NCBI GenBank assembly: GCA_018398765.1
Contig: JAHBMJ010001812.1
Coordinates: 1 to 22,500, forward strand
Direction of reading: 5' to 3'
Length of the DNA stretch: 22,500 nucleotides
Source of the DNA: Chromera velia
Taxonomy: Eukaryota > Sar > Chromeraceae
The position numbers were made by a program, and so were the translations under genes. Shown one piece after another: positions 11,601 to 19,269 of the stretch. Positions within the stretch are counted from its first letter, which is position 1. Every line of letters begins with the position of its first letter. A model generated the notes under the pieces. It was given only the letters and a program-made list of their open reading frames with translations. It was not told the DNA's origin and did not search any database.

Positions 11601-13523
11601 TCCGGCCGATTTTTTTCTTTTGTCTGGGCTATTCGAACAGCGGATAAGAAACAGGAGAGAGGTAGACAAGCAATTTGTGAATCTTTTCTTCCTTTACATG
11701 TCCGCATTGCTCCGTTTCTACCTTTTTGCGTTTTCTCTCTTCTTTTCCACAAATAGTGGTTTCGAAAGAAGATGAAGGAGGGATTACTCTCTTGATCCCG
11801 GTCGAAGGAGAGACTTTGCGTACAGTTGTGAGGAAGGGGCTCGATTAACGAGCCCGGGGAAGTGGAAAAGAATGTGTGTGGTGCAATCCGCATCTGCTCT
11901 TTTGAAGAACAGTCTCCCAAACATAAATATAAAATTTGCAGGCTTGGGTGCGCGGTTGTATTTCCCGCACACACCACCGGAACATCTGTCGGCTCCGACG
12001 TCTGATCACAATTTACAAATCTAGATTGGCCTGGCAACAGAGGATCGCAAAGAAGTGTGCAATCAGAATGAGAGAGTTCCTGGAGACAAGAAGGAAGAGG
12101 GAACAGTACAGACTGATGGAGGCACTCAAGGTAGGTCATTTCGACTGGTATTTCGAACCTTCTTCTGTTCATAAAATTGTCAGGTGCGCATGCTTCGCTC
12201 TCTCGTATCCCCTTCTCTGCGTTGCTAAGTTTCTGTAAGCCTGATTGGTTGCTGGAGTGTGTACATGTATCCAGTCTATCCATGTTCCTGAGACCTCCCA
12301 TCCTCTCCCGTTGTATTTCTTCCTCCCATTTTTTCTCCAACTCGTGTCTGTTTGACTGCTCTGGTTGTCTCTTCGCCCCTCCCTCCTCTCATGATGCCCT
12401 CTTTGCAGGGCCGTCGGAACCACGTGAAGGCTTTCGAGGCCTCTCAGGTGCCTCTTCAGTCCGCAATCAGAACCTTTCTCGCCAGGCAGCGCTACCTGCT
12501 CACCCACTCGGAAGAGCTCCCGCCTGCGCTTGCTGCCCGGCCAGGAACAGGAATCAACAGCAGAGGGGAAGACAGCAAGGGAAAGAAGAAGAAGGAAAGT
12601 TTGGAGGAGGAGGCACGCAAGGAGAAGGAGCGGATGCGAAGAAGAAGGGAGCGCGAGAGAGAAAGAGCGAAAGACAGTACATGGCAGTACACTCCCCCCT
12701 CACGAGAACCTTCAGCTCTCGTTGGACAAAATTATGTCAGGTAGGTCACAAAACAAAAAGAATATCCACCGGGAGTCACTGGGCTCAAGCCCTTGTCAGA
12801 TAGATCAGAAAAGGAAGCAACGTGTCCCCTCGTTTCTTCCTTCCTCTCTTTGTGCTTTCAAAATGAAACAGCAAAACGGATGCAAGAGACCTCGAAAAAC
12901 AAAACGTGATGGAATGCTCGCAAAATTGATGGGAGACTGGTATTCTCTCGGAAGAGTCGTTTCTTCTTCATCCATCGTTTCCATCCCCCGTCCGTGATTT
13001 TCACCGATTTTCTTCTGTGCTGCTTCGTTCTCCCTTTCTTTCTTGCAGACGGCTAATTCTTTGTGCAATACGGATCCAGAGCCTTGCTCGTGGATGGCTC
13101 GTGCGTCGCCGTTTCACAAAGAAACGCAAGACCCTGATTCCAAGAGATTCGGCCTACTACATTCACGCAGCAGGGCAGCCGACTTCTGCCTTCCAGAGAC
13201 AGAAGGAAAGGGATGAACAGGCTGCTCTCGCGCAGTCGAAACTTCGGAAGTCCAGATTCCTCAAGAGGTACACTGCAGAGTACGGCACACAGAGTGGAGT
13301 TTCTGCATCTCATGAAGGTGGGAGGTCGACAGCTAGTCGGACAAGTCGGAAGTCCGTCGGGGGGAAGAAGAAGGGGGCCTTGTTGGACTTTCGGGATCTG
13401 TACGACTCTTCGTACACTGCGAGGACGTACAGCAGTCCTGTGCGGAAGTCTTTGACGCAGTCTGGAGGCTCTCTCAGGAGATCTCAGCTGGCCAATTCGC
13501 ACCAGGTCATGGGAAGGCACTGA
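1781..13523 (+). CDS. Unconventional myosin heavy chain, class XIV-like head with a long IQ-motif neck (23 exons resolved)
   Basis: Actin-based ATPase motor. Exons read by eye: 1781-1978, 2522-2608, 2901-2942, 3234-3318, 3887-3962, 4189-4453, 4802-4999, 5350-5490, 6052-6145, 6283-6497, 6966-7071, 7318-7433, 8135-8299, 8579-8758, 9076-9392, 9716-9787, 10171-10225, 10507-10694, 10988-11067, 11390-11520, 11942-12130, 12409-12740, 13049-13523 (TGA). All introns are GT-AG, and the joined exons (3807 nt) keep one open frame. Residues counted from the first certain exon: P-loop GESGAGKT 174-181, switch I NDNSSRFG 279-286, switch II DIFGFE 506-511, SH1-helix region 740-756, converter to about 814, IQ neck about 838-1131, basic tail to 1268. 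The N-terminal segment (GAYVWTAD...) and the [14 protein letters not shown] helix, which has Ser/Ala where most myosins have Gly, resemble apicomplexan class XIV. No FERM, MyTH4, WD40 or RCC1 domain is visible in the tail. The true start is unresolved: either an upstream exon or the in-frame ATG at 1646. Class assignment is inference. Confidence 0.93.
1979..2521 (+). repeat. Myosin intron 1: donor-linked (GTGA)n, purine tract and (TG)20
   Basis: The intron opens with the donor GTGAGT, which continues as an imperfect (GTGA)n repeat to about 2006. From about 2166 to 2335 the plus strand is almost pure purine (GGA/GAA/GGGGA units, about 170 bp). At 2469-2508 there are 20 uninterrupted TG units, ending 13 bases before the acceptor AG (2520-2521) where a polypyrimidine tract would be expected. 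The Glu-rich, Leu-rich and Val-Cys open frames in this stretch are repeat artefacts. Confidence 0.9.
2609..2900 (+). repeat. Myosin intron 2 opening with (GTCA)n
   Basis: The donor GTCAGT directly begins a (GTCA) tetranucleotide run (2609-2632) that decays into GGCA units by about 2643. The rest of the 292-bp intron is pyrimidine-rich and ends CTCTGCAG. No coding potential seen. Confidence 0.9.
3441..3543 (+). repeat. Composite microsatellite (TC)15-(TG)n-(AG)n-(TGTC)n in myosin intron 4
   Basis: Inside intron 4 (3319-3886), a TC run (3441-3470) is followed by a TG run (to about 3495), then a GA run (about 3502-3532), then TGTC units. The TC and GA runs are complementary, so the transcript could fold into a stem of up to about 30 bp around the UG-rich centre. 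The intron itself opens GTCTGTCTG and closes with (CCCT)n (3851-3874) before its acceptor CTGCAG. Confidence 0.9.
4189..4453 (+). other. Myosin exon with P-loop and an unusual charged insertion
   Basis: This exon encodes the Walker A P-loop (GESGAGKT) and the following helix ending MRYYAS. It then continues for about 58 further residues (about 194-251), rich in Arg, Ser, Asp and Gly, before the next exon resumes the conserved head at [15 protein letters not shown]. In most myosins this position (loop 1, between the P-loop helix and the conserved Q-N-A-I/V-M-A-A-N-P segment) is short. Loop 1 is known to affect ADP release, so the insertion may tune kinetics; that is inference. The frame is open throughout and the splice phases on both sides fit, so it is probably real coding sequence and not retained intron. 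A shorter alternative donor inside the exon cannot be excluded. Confidence 0.8.
5517..5656 (+). repeat. (CT)n/(CA)n microsatellite in myosin intron 8
   Basis: Intron 8 (5491-6051) opens GTCAGTAG and soon becomes a short CT run followed by about 120 bp of CA repeats interrupted by CAGA, CATA and CACG units. It accounts for the Thr/His-rich frames in this stretch. The rest of the intron shows nothing recognisable. Confidence 0.9.
7434..7681 (+). repeat. Long (GTCA)n/(GTCAGGCA)n array at the 5' end of myosin intron 12
   Basis: Immediately after the exon ending ...FER, the intron begins GTCCGTCAGTCA and continues for about 245 bp as GTCA units. The first part is mostly (GTCA)n; from about 7521 to 7655 it is mostly a GTCAGGCA octamer, then GTCA again. 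Intron 12 (7434-8134, 701 bp) is the longest in the gene. Its remainder is ordinary pyrimidine-rich sequence ending CTTGCAG. The array is open in some frames (Ser-Val-Ser-Gln and Arg-Gln-Ser-Gly translations), but this is repeat artefact; the conserved head resumes at 8135. Confidence 0.92.
8759..8892 (+). repeat. Myosin intron 14: (GTTC)n donor repeat grading into (GTCT)n
   Basis: After the exon ending ...GIMR the donor GTTCGT is repeated three to four times and grades into GTTT, then into imperfect GTCT/GTCC units up to about 8892. A TGTGCAG follows at 8896-8902 and could act as a cryptic acceptor, but the acceptor that keeps the head frame is TGTGCAG ending at 9075. Confidence 0.85.
10507..13208 (+). 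other. IQ-motif neck (light-chain-binding lever arm) of the myosin
   Basis: After the converter ([10 protein letters not shown]) the protein runs into a series of IQ motifs, the helical sites that bind calmodulin-like light chains. Good matches to IQxxxRxxxxR start at residues 838 (VQAAVR), 936 (IQAWVRG), 1016 (LQSAIR) and 1120 (IQSLARG). Weaker ones start at 861 (IQACSRR) and 907 (LQTAFR), and there is a degenerate one near 885. Spacing of the first few is 22-24 residues, as for tandem IQs. Residues about 1058-1088 are a Lys/Glu/Arg-rich run likely to form a charged single helix. Introns cut inside IQ units (for example between IQ and AWVRG at 11520/11942). The long neck differs from the short necks of most apicomplexan class XIV gliding motors. 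Confidence 0.8.
13209..13523 (+). other. Short basic, Ser/Arg-rich C-terminal tail of the myosin
   Basis: The last exon leaves the final IQ motif and codes for a tail rich in Ser, Arg, Lys and Gly (repeated RTSRKS-like and GGKKKG patches), then Tyr/Ser-rich segments, ending at TGA 13521-13523. No known cargo-binding domain is visible. A basic tail of this kind could bind membrane lipids or a partner; that is inference. A possible AATAAA-like sequence (ATAATAAA) lies shortly downstream at about 13567-13575. Confidence 0.6.
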
Positions 13524-14421
13524 CAAAGGGACAAGCACTGACGCTGGGCTTACAATGTTCTACGTAGATAATAAACACAAGTATAGCCCTTGAAAGACCT
13601 ATTCTAGGACCCATTTTTAGAACTAAACCGCCATAACCACCGTGATTGAGAAAGACTGCTCTAGAGGACCTAGTAGTAGAGGTCGGCTCACTAGCTTACA
13701 GGCAGTTTTAACCACGACAATCAATAAGTAAATCAATATAAAGACTGAGTTTGAAAAATATATTAGTAATTTAATGATGCTCAGTTGCTTGTGAATACAA
13801 ATGAAACATGCATATGAAGTGCGTTGGCTTTAAAAATGACTCAAAAGTATAAAATAATTGTTTCTACTTGGGTTTCTACACTAGCTTTTACAATAATAAA
13901 GACTATCTGCCTAGCCATTTACCTATAGATATGGCCTAAATAATAGGCTATTAAATTGTCCCCAAAACTTGTAATAGTGATCTTTTTTATCTGTGAATAC
14001 AAATGAAACATGCATATGAAGTGCGTTGGCTTTAAAAATGACTCAAAAGTATAAAACAATTGTTTCTACCTAGGTTTCTACACTAGCTTTTCTAATAATA
14101 AAGACTATCTGTTGAGCTATTTGCCTATAGATATAGCCTAAATAATAGGTTACTAAATTGTCCCCAAAACTTGTAATAGTGATCTTGTAGTATATTTGAT
14201 TTACAAGCTTATTTCATCCTAGATTTCATCCAAAATTTCATCTAATATTTTATTCACTCTGCCAGACTATAATGAGAACGAATAAGAAAATCTGAAGAAA
14301 AAAAAACTTTTGAATTTTTATTAACTGATGGATAACTCGGAAAGGTTTCTACTAAAACTTGCAGAGAGCCGGGGAGTCGGGGACTTGTTTGTATGTATAA
14401 TCAGCATATTTAGAAATATCA
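13524..14421. other. AT-rich non-coding island downstream of the myosin gene
   Basis: After the stop codon, composition changes sharply to AT-rich sequence with TATA/AATAAT runs and no coding potential in either strand. It includes the probable myosin 3' UTR at its start and a tandem duplication (13791-14192). It ends at the edge of the left LTR; similar AT-rich sequence resumes on the far side of the retrotransposon at 21146, suggesting that the element landed inside a single AT-rich stretch. Confidence 0.75.
13791..14192. repeat. Tandem duplication, period 202 bp
   Basis: The sequence beginning GTGAATACAAATGAAACATG at 13791 recurs at 13993 with few substitutions over about 195 bp (both copies end near CTTGTAATAGTGATCTT, at 13984 and 14186). 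The offset is constant at 202 bp. The copies hold no open frame. They could be two units of a satellite or the internal part of an unidentified AT-rich element. Confidence 0.9.
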
Positions 14422-14426
14422 TAGGG

Positions 14427-15064
14427 CAAGAAGTTCAGTAGTTAGGCAACAGATGCTATCAGAGACTAGGAAGCTAGCTGTTGAGCGACTGAAGATCAAG
14501 AATCGATAGAGACTAGAAGAAGACAGAAGTCCGAAGTCTCAAAGAAGGAATAGAAACTGAATGACAAGAGCTAGGGGTTGCTCTTGAATCGAGATCAACA
14601 TGAAGAGAACACGAGCAACACGTTTGATTGAGCAATCGAATGACTTATGTGCTGCGCTATGCATGACGGAATGACAAGACCCCGGAAAGTGCCCTTGCAT
14701 GGGGCCAGATTGAAATGTCTGTGTGCTATGGATAGTCGACTTTGGTCTGAAAAGGGAGAAAGACACGTCAAGAGTAAAGAGGGCAAACCCAAGCAACACT
14801 TGGATACGTGAAGCAACACTTGACGCCAAAATTAATTCACGTGCGTACACATGGATCCGGTTGGGCCACATGAAACAGAGCACTGATCGCAGTAAATGCA
14901 TGCGCGGGAAGAAAAAGAGGAGCCGCCAAACCGAACGAGAAAAATTGGCGTGCAGTCGGCACCGGACATAAAACGCAGTCAACACGGCGCACCAAGCACT
15001 GAAAATGTATGGATGGACGCCGATAAGAAGAAAGAAAGGTCAGGCAACCTGAGAGAATATTATG
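14427..15064 (-). repeat. 3' LTR of the copia element (left copy)
   Basis: Direct repeat of 20508-21145, 638 bp, aligned without a net gap, with about 34 mismatches by hand count (about 95 % identity). The outer edge is flanked by TAGGG at 14422-14426. The ends are not the usual TG...CA. Confidence 0.92.
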
Positions 15065-15080
15065 GGGCTTTCTCTTCTTG
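15065..15080 (-). other. Probable polypurine tract
   Basis: On the minus strand the bases just upstream of the 3' LTR are a purine run (AAGAAGAGAAAG) followed by CCCC. This is the expected place and composition for the plus-strand primer of an LTR retrotransposon. Confidence 0.55.
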
Positions 15081-15116
15081 TAGCGGTAGTGAAAGGAGCA
15101 AAAAGAGAGAAATCAT

Positions 15117-16321
15117 TCACTCACGAAGGATAAGAGGAGGGAGAGAAGAAACGATCTTGGCACCAAAGATAAGAGATGCCACAGGAGACTTGCGCATGCG
15201 ACGAGTCAGAGGTCCGAGGTCCAGGGCCTTCATAAAAATATCAGAGATGTTCATCTCAGTGGGAACCTTGAAAACACCGACGCGATGGTCATCGGCAAGG
15301 TCGGTGGCGGCAAGAACAGGGACAACACACGCGCGGTCCTTCAACTCCTTCACGAGAGGGAGGAGCGCTCTCTCTGCAGAAGACGGAGCGCCAGAGAGCA
15401 GAAGAAAGAGAACGTTTGTGGCGTCACAGCCAATGCCGATGCGGATAGACTTGTAGAACGGCTGCATGCATGCAGCGAAGTAAATGGCGGCATCTAAAAC
15501 ATCCTCCAAAGCCAGAAACTCTGCGCGAGTTGTGGAACGAGCCACGCGCGGTTGTCGGCAGTTCTTGTGTATCAGAGGGAAGCCATTGATGAACAGAATT
15601 CAAGCCGACTGGGGGTGGGGGGACGCAGCGTTGCCGAAGGAGGCGTCTCCATGCACAATGCCTGTGAGCTCGTCAGGGGAATCAGAAGCATGGATATGGA
15701 TGCCGAGGGAGGGGTTGGTACGCAAGTACCTGAGAGTCTGGAGAAGGAGTCGGAATGCGCGCTCGGTGGGGGCTGCCATGAATTTAGAGAGGTAGAAGTG
15801 TGCTAAGGCCACGTCCGGTCGAGTACAATTGGCGACATACCCAACCTGACCAAGCAGAGTGCGAAAAAGAGAGGCCCCCCTGCTGTCAAGCGGGGGGGGC
15901 ACGTCATCCTCATACATGGATCCGACTGGCAAAGGCTTGTTGGCGGGCTTGAAGGAGGAACCGATATGCTCAGGAGAGAGAGAAAGCGAGGAGATGTAGT
16001 CGGTCTGATGAACACCCCATCGGTTATAACCTCAAACTGGACGCCAACGAATCGCCCCTCAGTAAGCTCAGTGTAATCGCCACAGGTGATGAAGTCTTTC
16101 AGCGGGTCGACGAGGGAAGCGGCATCCTCTCCGATACCCAGAATGAGGAGATCATCAACGTAGGTCGCAACGATGCCGCGGAGCTCGCCATCTTTGTCGC
16201 AAAGGAACCAAACACTAGGAAAGAGACCAGTAGTCCATCCAAGCTCCGTTAGCTTGGAGGCGAAAAAATCTTCAAAGACCCGACCGGCATCGGGAAGGCC
16301 GTAAACAGCCTTCTGGAGGAC
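15117..16321 (-). pseudogene. copia pol, 3' part: reverse transcriptase C-terminal half and RNase H (broken)
   Basis: Continues the pol frame after the TAG at 16322-16324. RT signatures are KAVYGLPDAGR and the catalytic YVDD at 16151-16162. The frame shifts by one near the CCCC at 16015-16018, after which the copia-typical segment around LLGQVGYVANCTRPDVALAH follows. RNase H begins with HGDASFG, is interrupted by TGA at 15600-15602, and goes on in the same frame with ARSTTRAEFLAL, CDATNV and the terminal EMNISDIFMKAL before its stop at about 15117. Order and motifs fit copia; the product is not intact. Confidence 0.9.
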
Positions 16322-18445
16322 CTACAAGTACTGCCCATCGTTGGGGTGATCGGAGGGGGAGATGGCAGCCAGAGCGGGACAATCTGCTGGAAGCGGGGCT
16401 TGGAGATATGCTTGTACGATGTCCGCTTTCTGAAGTGACAAAGGCACTCCCCGACGCTTGCAAGCGTCCAGGGCAAGCTGGAGGACACACTGGACAGCGT
16501 CGGGAGGGCAGAGGTGAGTGGTGACAACGAGGTCGTCTCTCGAAACCCTGTTGCCGAGAATGACGGTGCAGGTCTTGAAGCTACGAGAGCTATCATCCTT
16601 CAGCTTGGAGATGCGTACACGCATGAGAGGCATATGAGGGACATCGGCAGGCACTTCTGAAATGATGCGTCTCTGATACACTTCGCGAGTCAACCAGCCT
16701 TCATCCTCTTTGCGGTCAGCAAAACATACGAGCTCTTTCTTGGAATTAGAAAGATGTTTCAGGCTGACTGGCTGATGAGTGGTGGCTGCACAAACGGACG
16801 TCTCAACAGAAAAGAGGAAAGCCATGGCAGATGCAACGGCAGGGTCACGCTCAAACGCACCAGGGTACTGCCCAAACGAATAACCTTGCACACCAGAAGA
16901 GAGAGTAGAACAAACGGAAGAAGGGAGACGGAAGCCCCGACCACCTCCGCAAGAGTCCATCTCAAAACCAGAAGTGACCACCTTATCGTGCAAGAGCTCC
17001 ACCAACTCCGCCTCTCTCTTCTTCACTCGAGTGTCGTAGGTGACGTAAGCACCGCCAGAGCTGTAGTAACCTGGAGCCCACTGCCGACGGGACAACACAC
17101 AATGCTGGTATGTCCCCCAGGCGTGCACCTCGTACTTGATAGTGTCTAAATCACGAGGGCCTGGAAGAACACGGCGAATTTCTCCCACCCATAGAAGGCC
17201 GGCTTTGGGAGACCGACCAACAATCATCATGCTGGGCTCTAGAGGACCAGGCGGCATAGACAAAGGGGAAGAGGAAGGAGAGAAAGGGTTCTCGGTACCC
17301 GAACAAGATGAAGAAGACGAGAAGACAGGCACCGATGCACTCAAATCGATAACACCAGCCACAGAAGAGCTAGGGGGAGTAGGTGAGGGCATGGTAGCAG
17401 AAGTCATCTCCGCAGGGGGAGGAACCGCAGCTGGACGAAGCTGATAGGGGCTGGCGGTGGTGTTCTGGGGGATGAAGGAGGGGTCAGTGGCTTCAATTTC
17501 GTAGAAGTGGGCGTTCTCAGCTCGAACAACACGGTAAGGATACCAAACGGGGCCACACTTATGCTCCTGTCTACAGCGGCCTCCGCTGCCAGAGGTACCG
17601 ACGTTGTATATCACAGTCTCTCCGACCGAATAGGTATGGAGAGAAGAAGGAGGAGGAGGGCGGTCGGCTGACAAGAACTGTCGAAGGCAGGGAAGCGCAG
17701 GAGGGAGGGAAGCTTCATCATGACGATTCAAAGCGCCTCGCATAGACATGCGGTTGGTGAGGCATCTGACAGCTTCATCGACAACAGTGGGCCACTGAAA
17801 GGGGGAGAGACCTTGCTTAAGCAAACTGGAACGGACAGATGCCAGGACGTCTCGATGCCATCTCTCGACGATGCTGTTGCCGTCTTTGTAGCCGGAAGGA
17901 GAGAAAGTGAGACGGATGCCGTGTTTCTCACAGAACTCAATGAGGGGAGCACCTGCAAACTCGGAGCTTTGGTCGCACCGAATCTCCTGAAGAATGCCGA
18001 AACGAGGCACCCAAACAGTCTTGAGGAAGGTCACGACCTCATGGGACTTGGGGTGGCCGTGGTAGCGACAGATCCAGCCAAAGTTGTGGCAGTCCTCCAC
18101 AACCGAAAGTTGGTAAGTGTGCCCAGAGTCCGAGGAGCCCCAAAACTGACTGTCCAGATGAAGACGTGCCCCGACGTGCCCGCCACGAGTGAAAAAAACA
18201 CCGGGGATTGAGAATCCCACAGGGCCTTTCACCTGGGGGCACATGAGACAGGCAGAAAGAACCACCGCCACGAACGAACGCAACCAACAGAGAGGAAAGT
18301 CGACAAAAAAGTAATGCAGCAGCTGAGCCACCACTTCTCTCAAACCTCTATATCCACAGTCACAGTGTATCAAATTCACAAGACGATAAAGCTCGGCAGG
18401 AGTGAAAGTAATACAATGCTTCGTTTGCTTGAAAGTCAATTTCTA
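16322..18445 (-). pseudogene. copia pol, middle: integrase and start of reverse transcriptase (open, but bounded by stops)
   Basis: The longest open frame of the element (about 705 codons from 18439). A GAG-pre-integrase zinc-binding remnant (IHCDCG...CLMC) lies at residues 25-68; the second expected His is not in place. The integrase core has Asp96 (LHLD), Asp156 (RCDQSSEF) and Glu192 (IVERWHRD), which gives the canonical D,D-35-E spacing. A long Pro/Ser-rich linker follows, then the RT N-terminus with QKADIVQAYLQAPL near residues 670-682, before TAG at 16322-16324. The frame is closed upstream by TAG at 18443-18445. The catalytic triad itself looks intact. Confidence 0.9.
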
Positions 18446-18474
18446 CTCATACTGAAAAAGAGAGGAAGTGGTGG

Positions 18475-18517
18475 ATATCTCAGCAGCAGCCGCATNATAT
18501 CTCAGCAGCAGCCGCAT
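18475..18517. other. Assembly join: single N flanked by an identical 21-bp sequence on both sides
   Basis: The 21 bases at 18475-18495 are repeated exactly at 18497-18517, with one N (18496) between them. This is what results when two contigs that share an end are placed side by side without merging. One copy plus the N is 22 bp, which by itself shifts the reading frame; without it the protease frame (19010-18518) and the integrase frame (from 18445) fall in the same phase. Confidence 0.9.
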
Positions 18518-18879
18518 CAATCATTTCAGCTTTTTCTTCACAGAAATCAAAAGAAGCAGAAGGAGGAGGGGCAGGGGCAGCGGACTGTACATTCTCTCCC
18601 TCGATGCCGTCACCTGGTGGGGGGGGGGGAGGCAGACCGTCAGTCCGAGACATGAAGACGGTCGGGGGGTCACACCACAGATGATGATCGGCGTCGTCAT
18701 CGGACATGTCAGTGTCGGAGTCGCTCTCGACGAGGTTAGGGAGGGACTCCGTCTCCATAGTGTTACTATAGATCTTGAGCTGTTCCAGAGGAAGGCCGTA
18801 GTAGTGCCCGAGGTCAGTCCAGGGGAGGTGGATCTCGCTGGTGCCATCGTTCGAAAGAAGAGTCATGAGGTTGGTAGCG

Positions 18880-19269
18880 TAGTTCATGGAAGCCTCAAAA
18901 CACTGAGCAAGGGACTTGGAGAACAAGAACGGCACGCTCGACTGAGGAAGAACCAGGAAGGAGATGGTCTCAAGGCGGGAGACAAAGATGATGATCTCGA
19001 CGGTGATCATGCAGGAGGCCTACACAATCGCTTTGCCCTCGTCAGAAGACTCATGAGCGGTCTTCACGGCAATGGGAGGGTCCAAGATAGTCTCACTGTA
19101 CTTGATTTTGGACTGCACGGCTTCAGACCGGAGGTATAGTTCACCAACGGCATCGACCGTGGCGCCATCATCTTTGCCAAAGTGAGGGTCGTCGATCATC
19201 TGACCGGAGGACACGGCAGGGGTCGCGAGAGACACGGTGGCACATCGGACATTGGCAGCCTGCTGTGTA
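18880..19269 (-). pseudogene. copia aspartic protease region (broken)
   Basis: Downstream of the zinc knuckles in the same frame. A KDDGAT at about 19160 stands where copia proteases have the catalytic D-S-G-A/S motif, so the Ser is replaced by Asp. The segment PPIAVKT...ITVEIIIFVSRLE resembles the later protease strands, but TAG at 19020-19022 interrupts it. Assignment rests on position and weak motif similarity. The frame then continues as an acidic and Pro-rich linker up to the assembly join at 18496. Confidence 0.6.

Noticed and set aside
11513-12340. Minus-strand open frame of 275 codons
   Set aside because: It runs antisense across two myosin introns and the exon at 11942-12130, has no recognisable domain, and its composition follows the reverse complement of pyrimidine-rich introns.
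16754-19139. Plus-strand open frames of 130-220 codons across the retrotransposon
   Set aside because: Shadows of the minus-strand gag-pol frames, which carry all the recognisable motifs.
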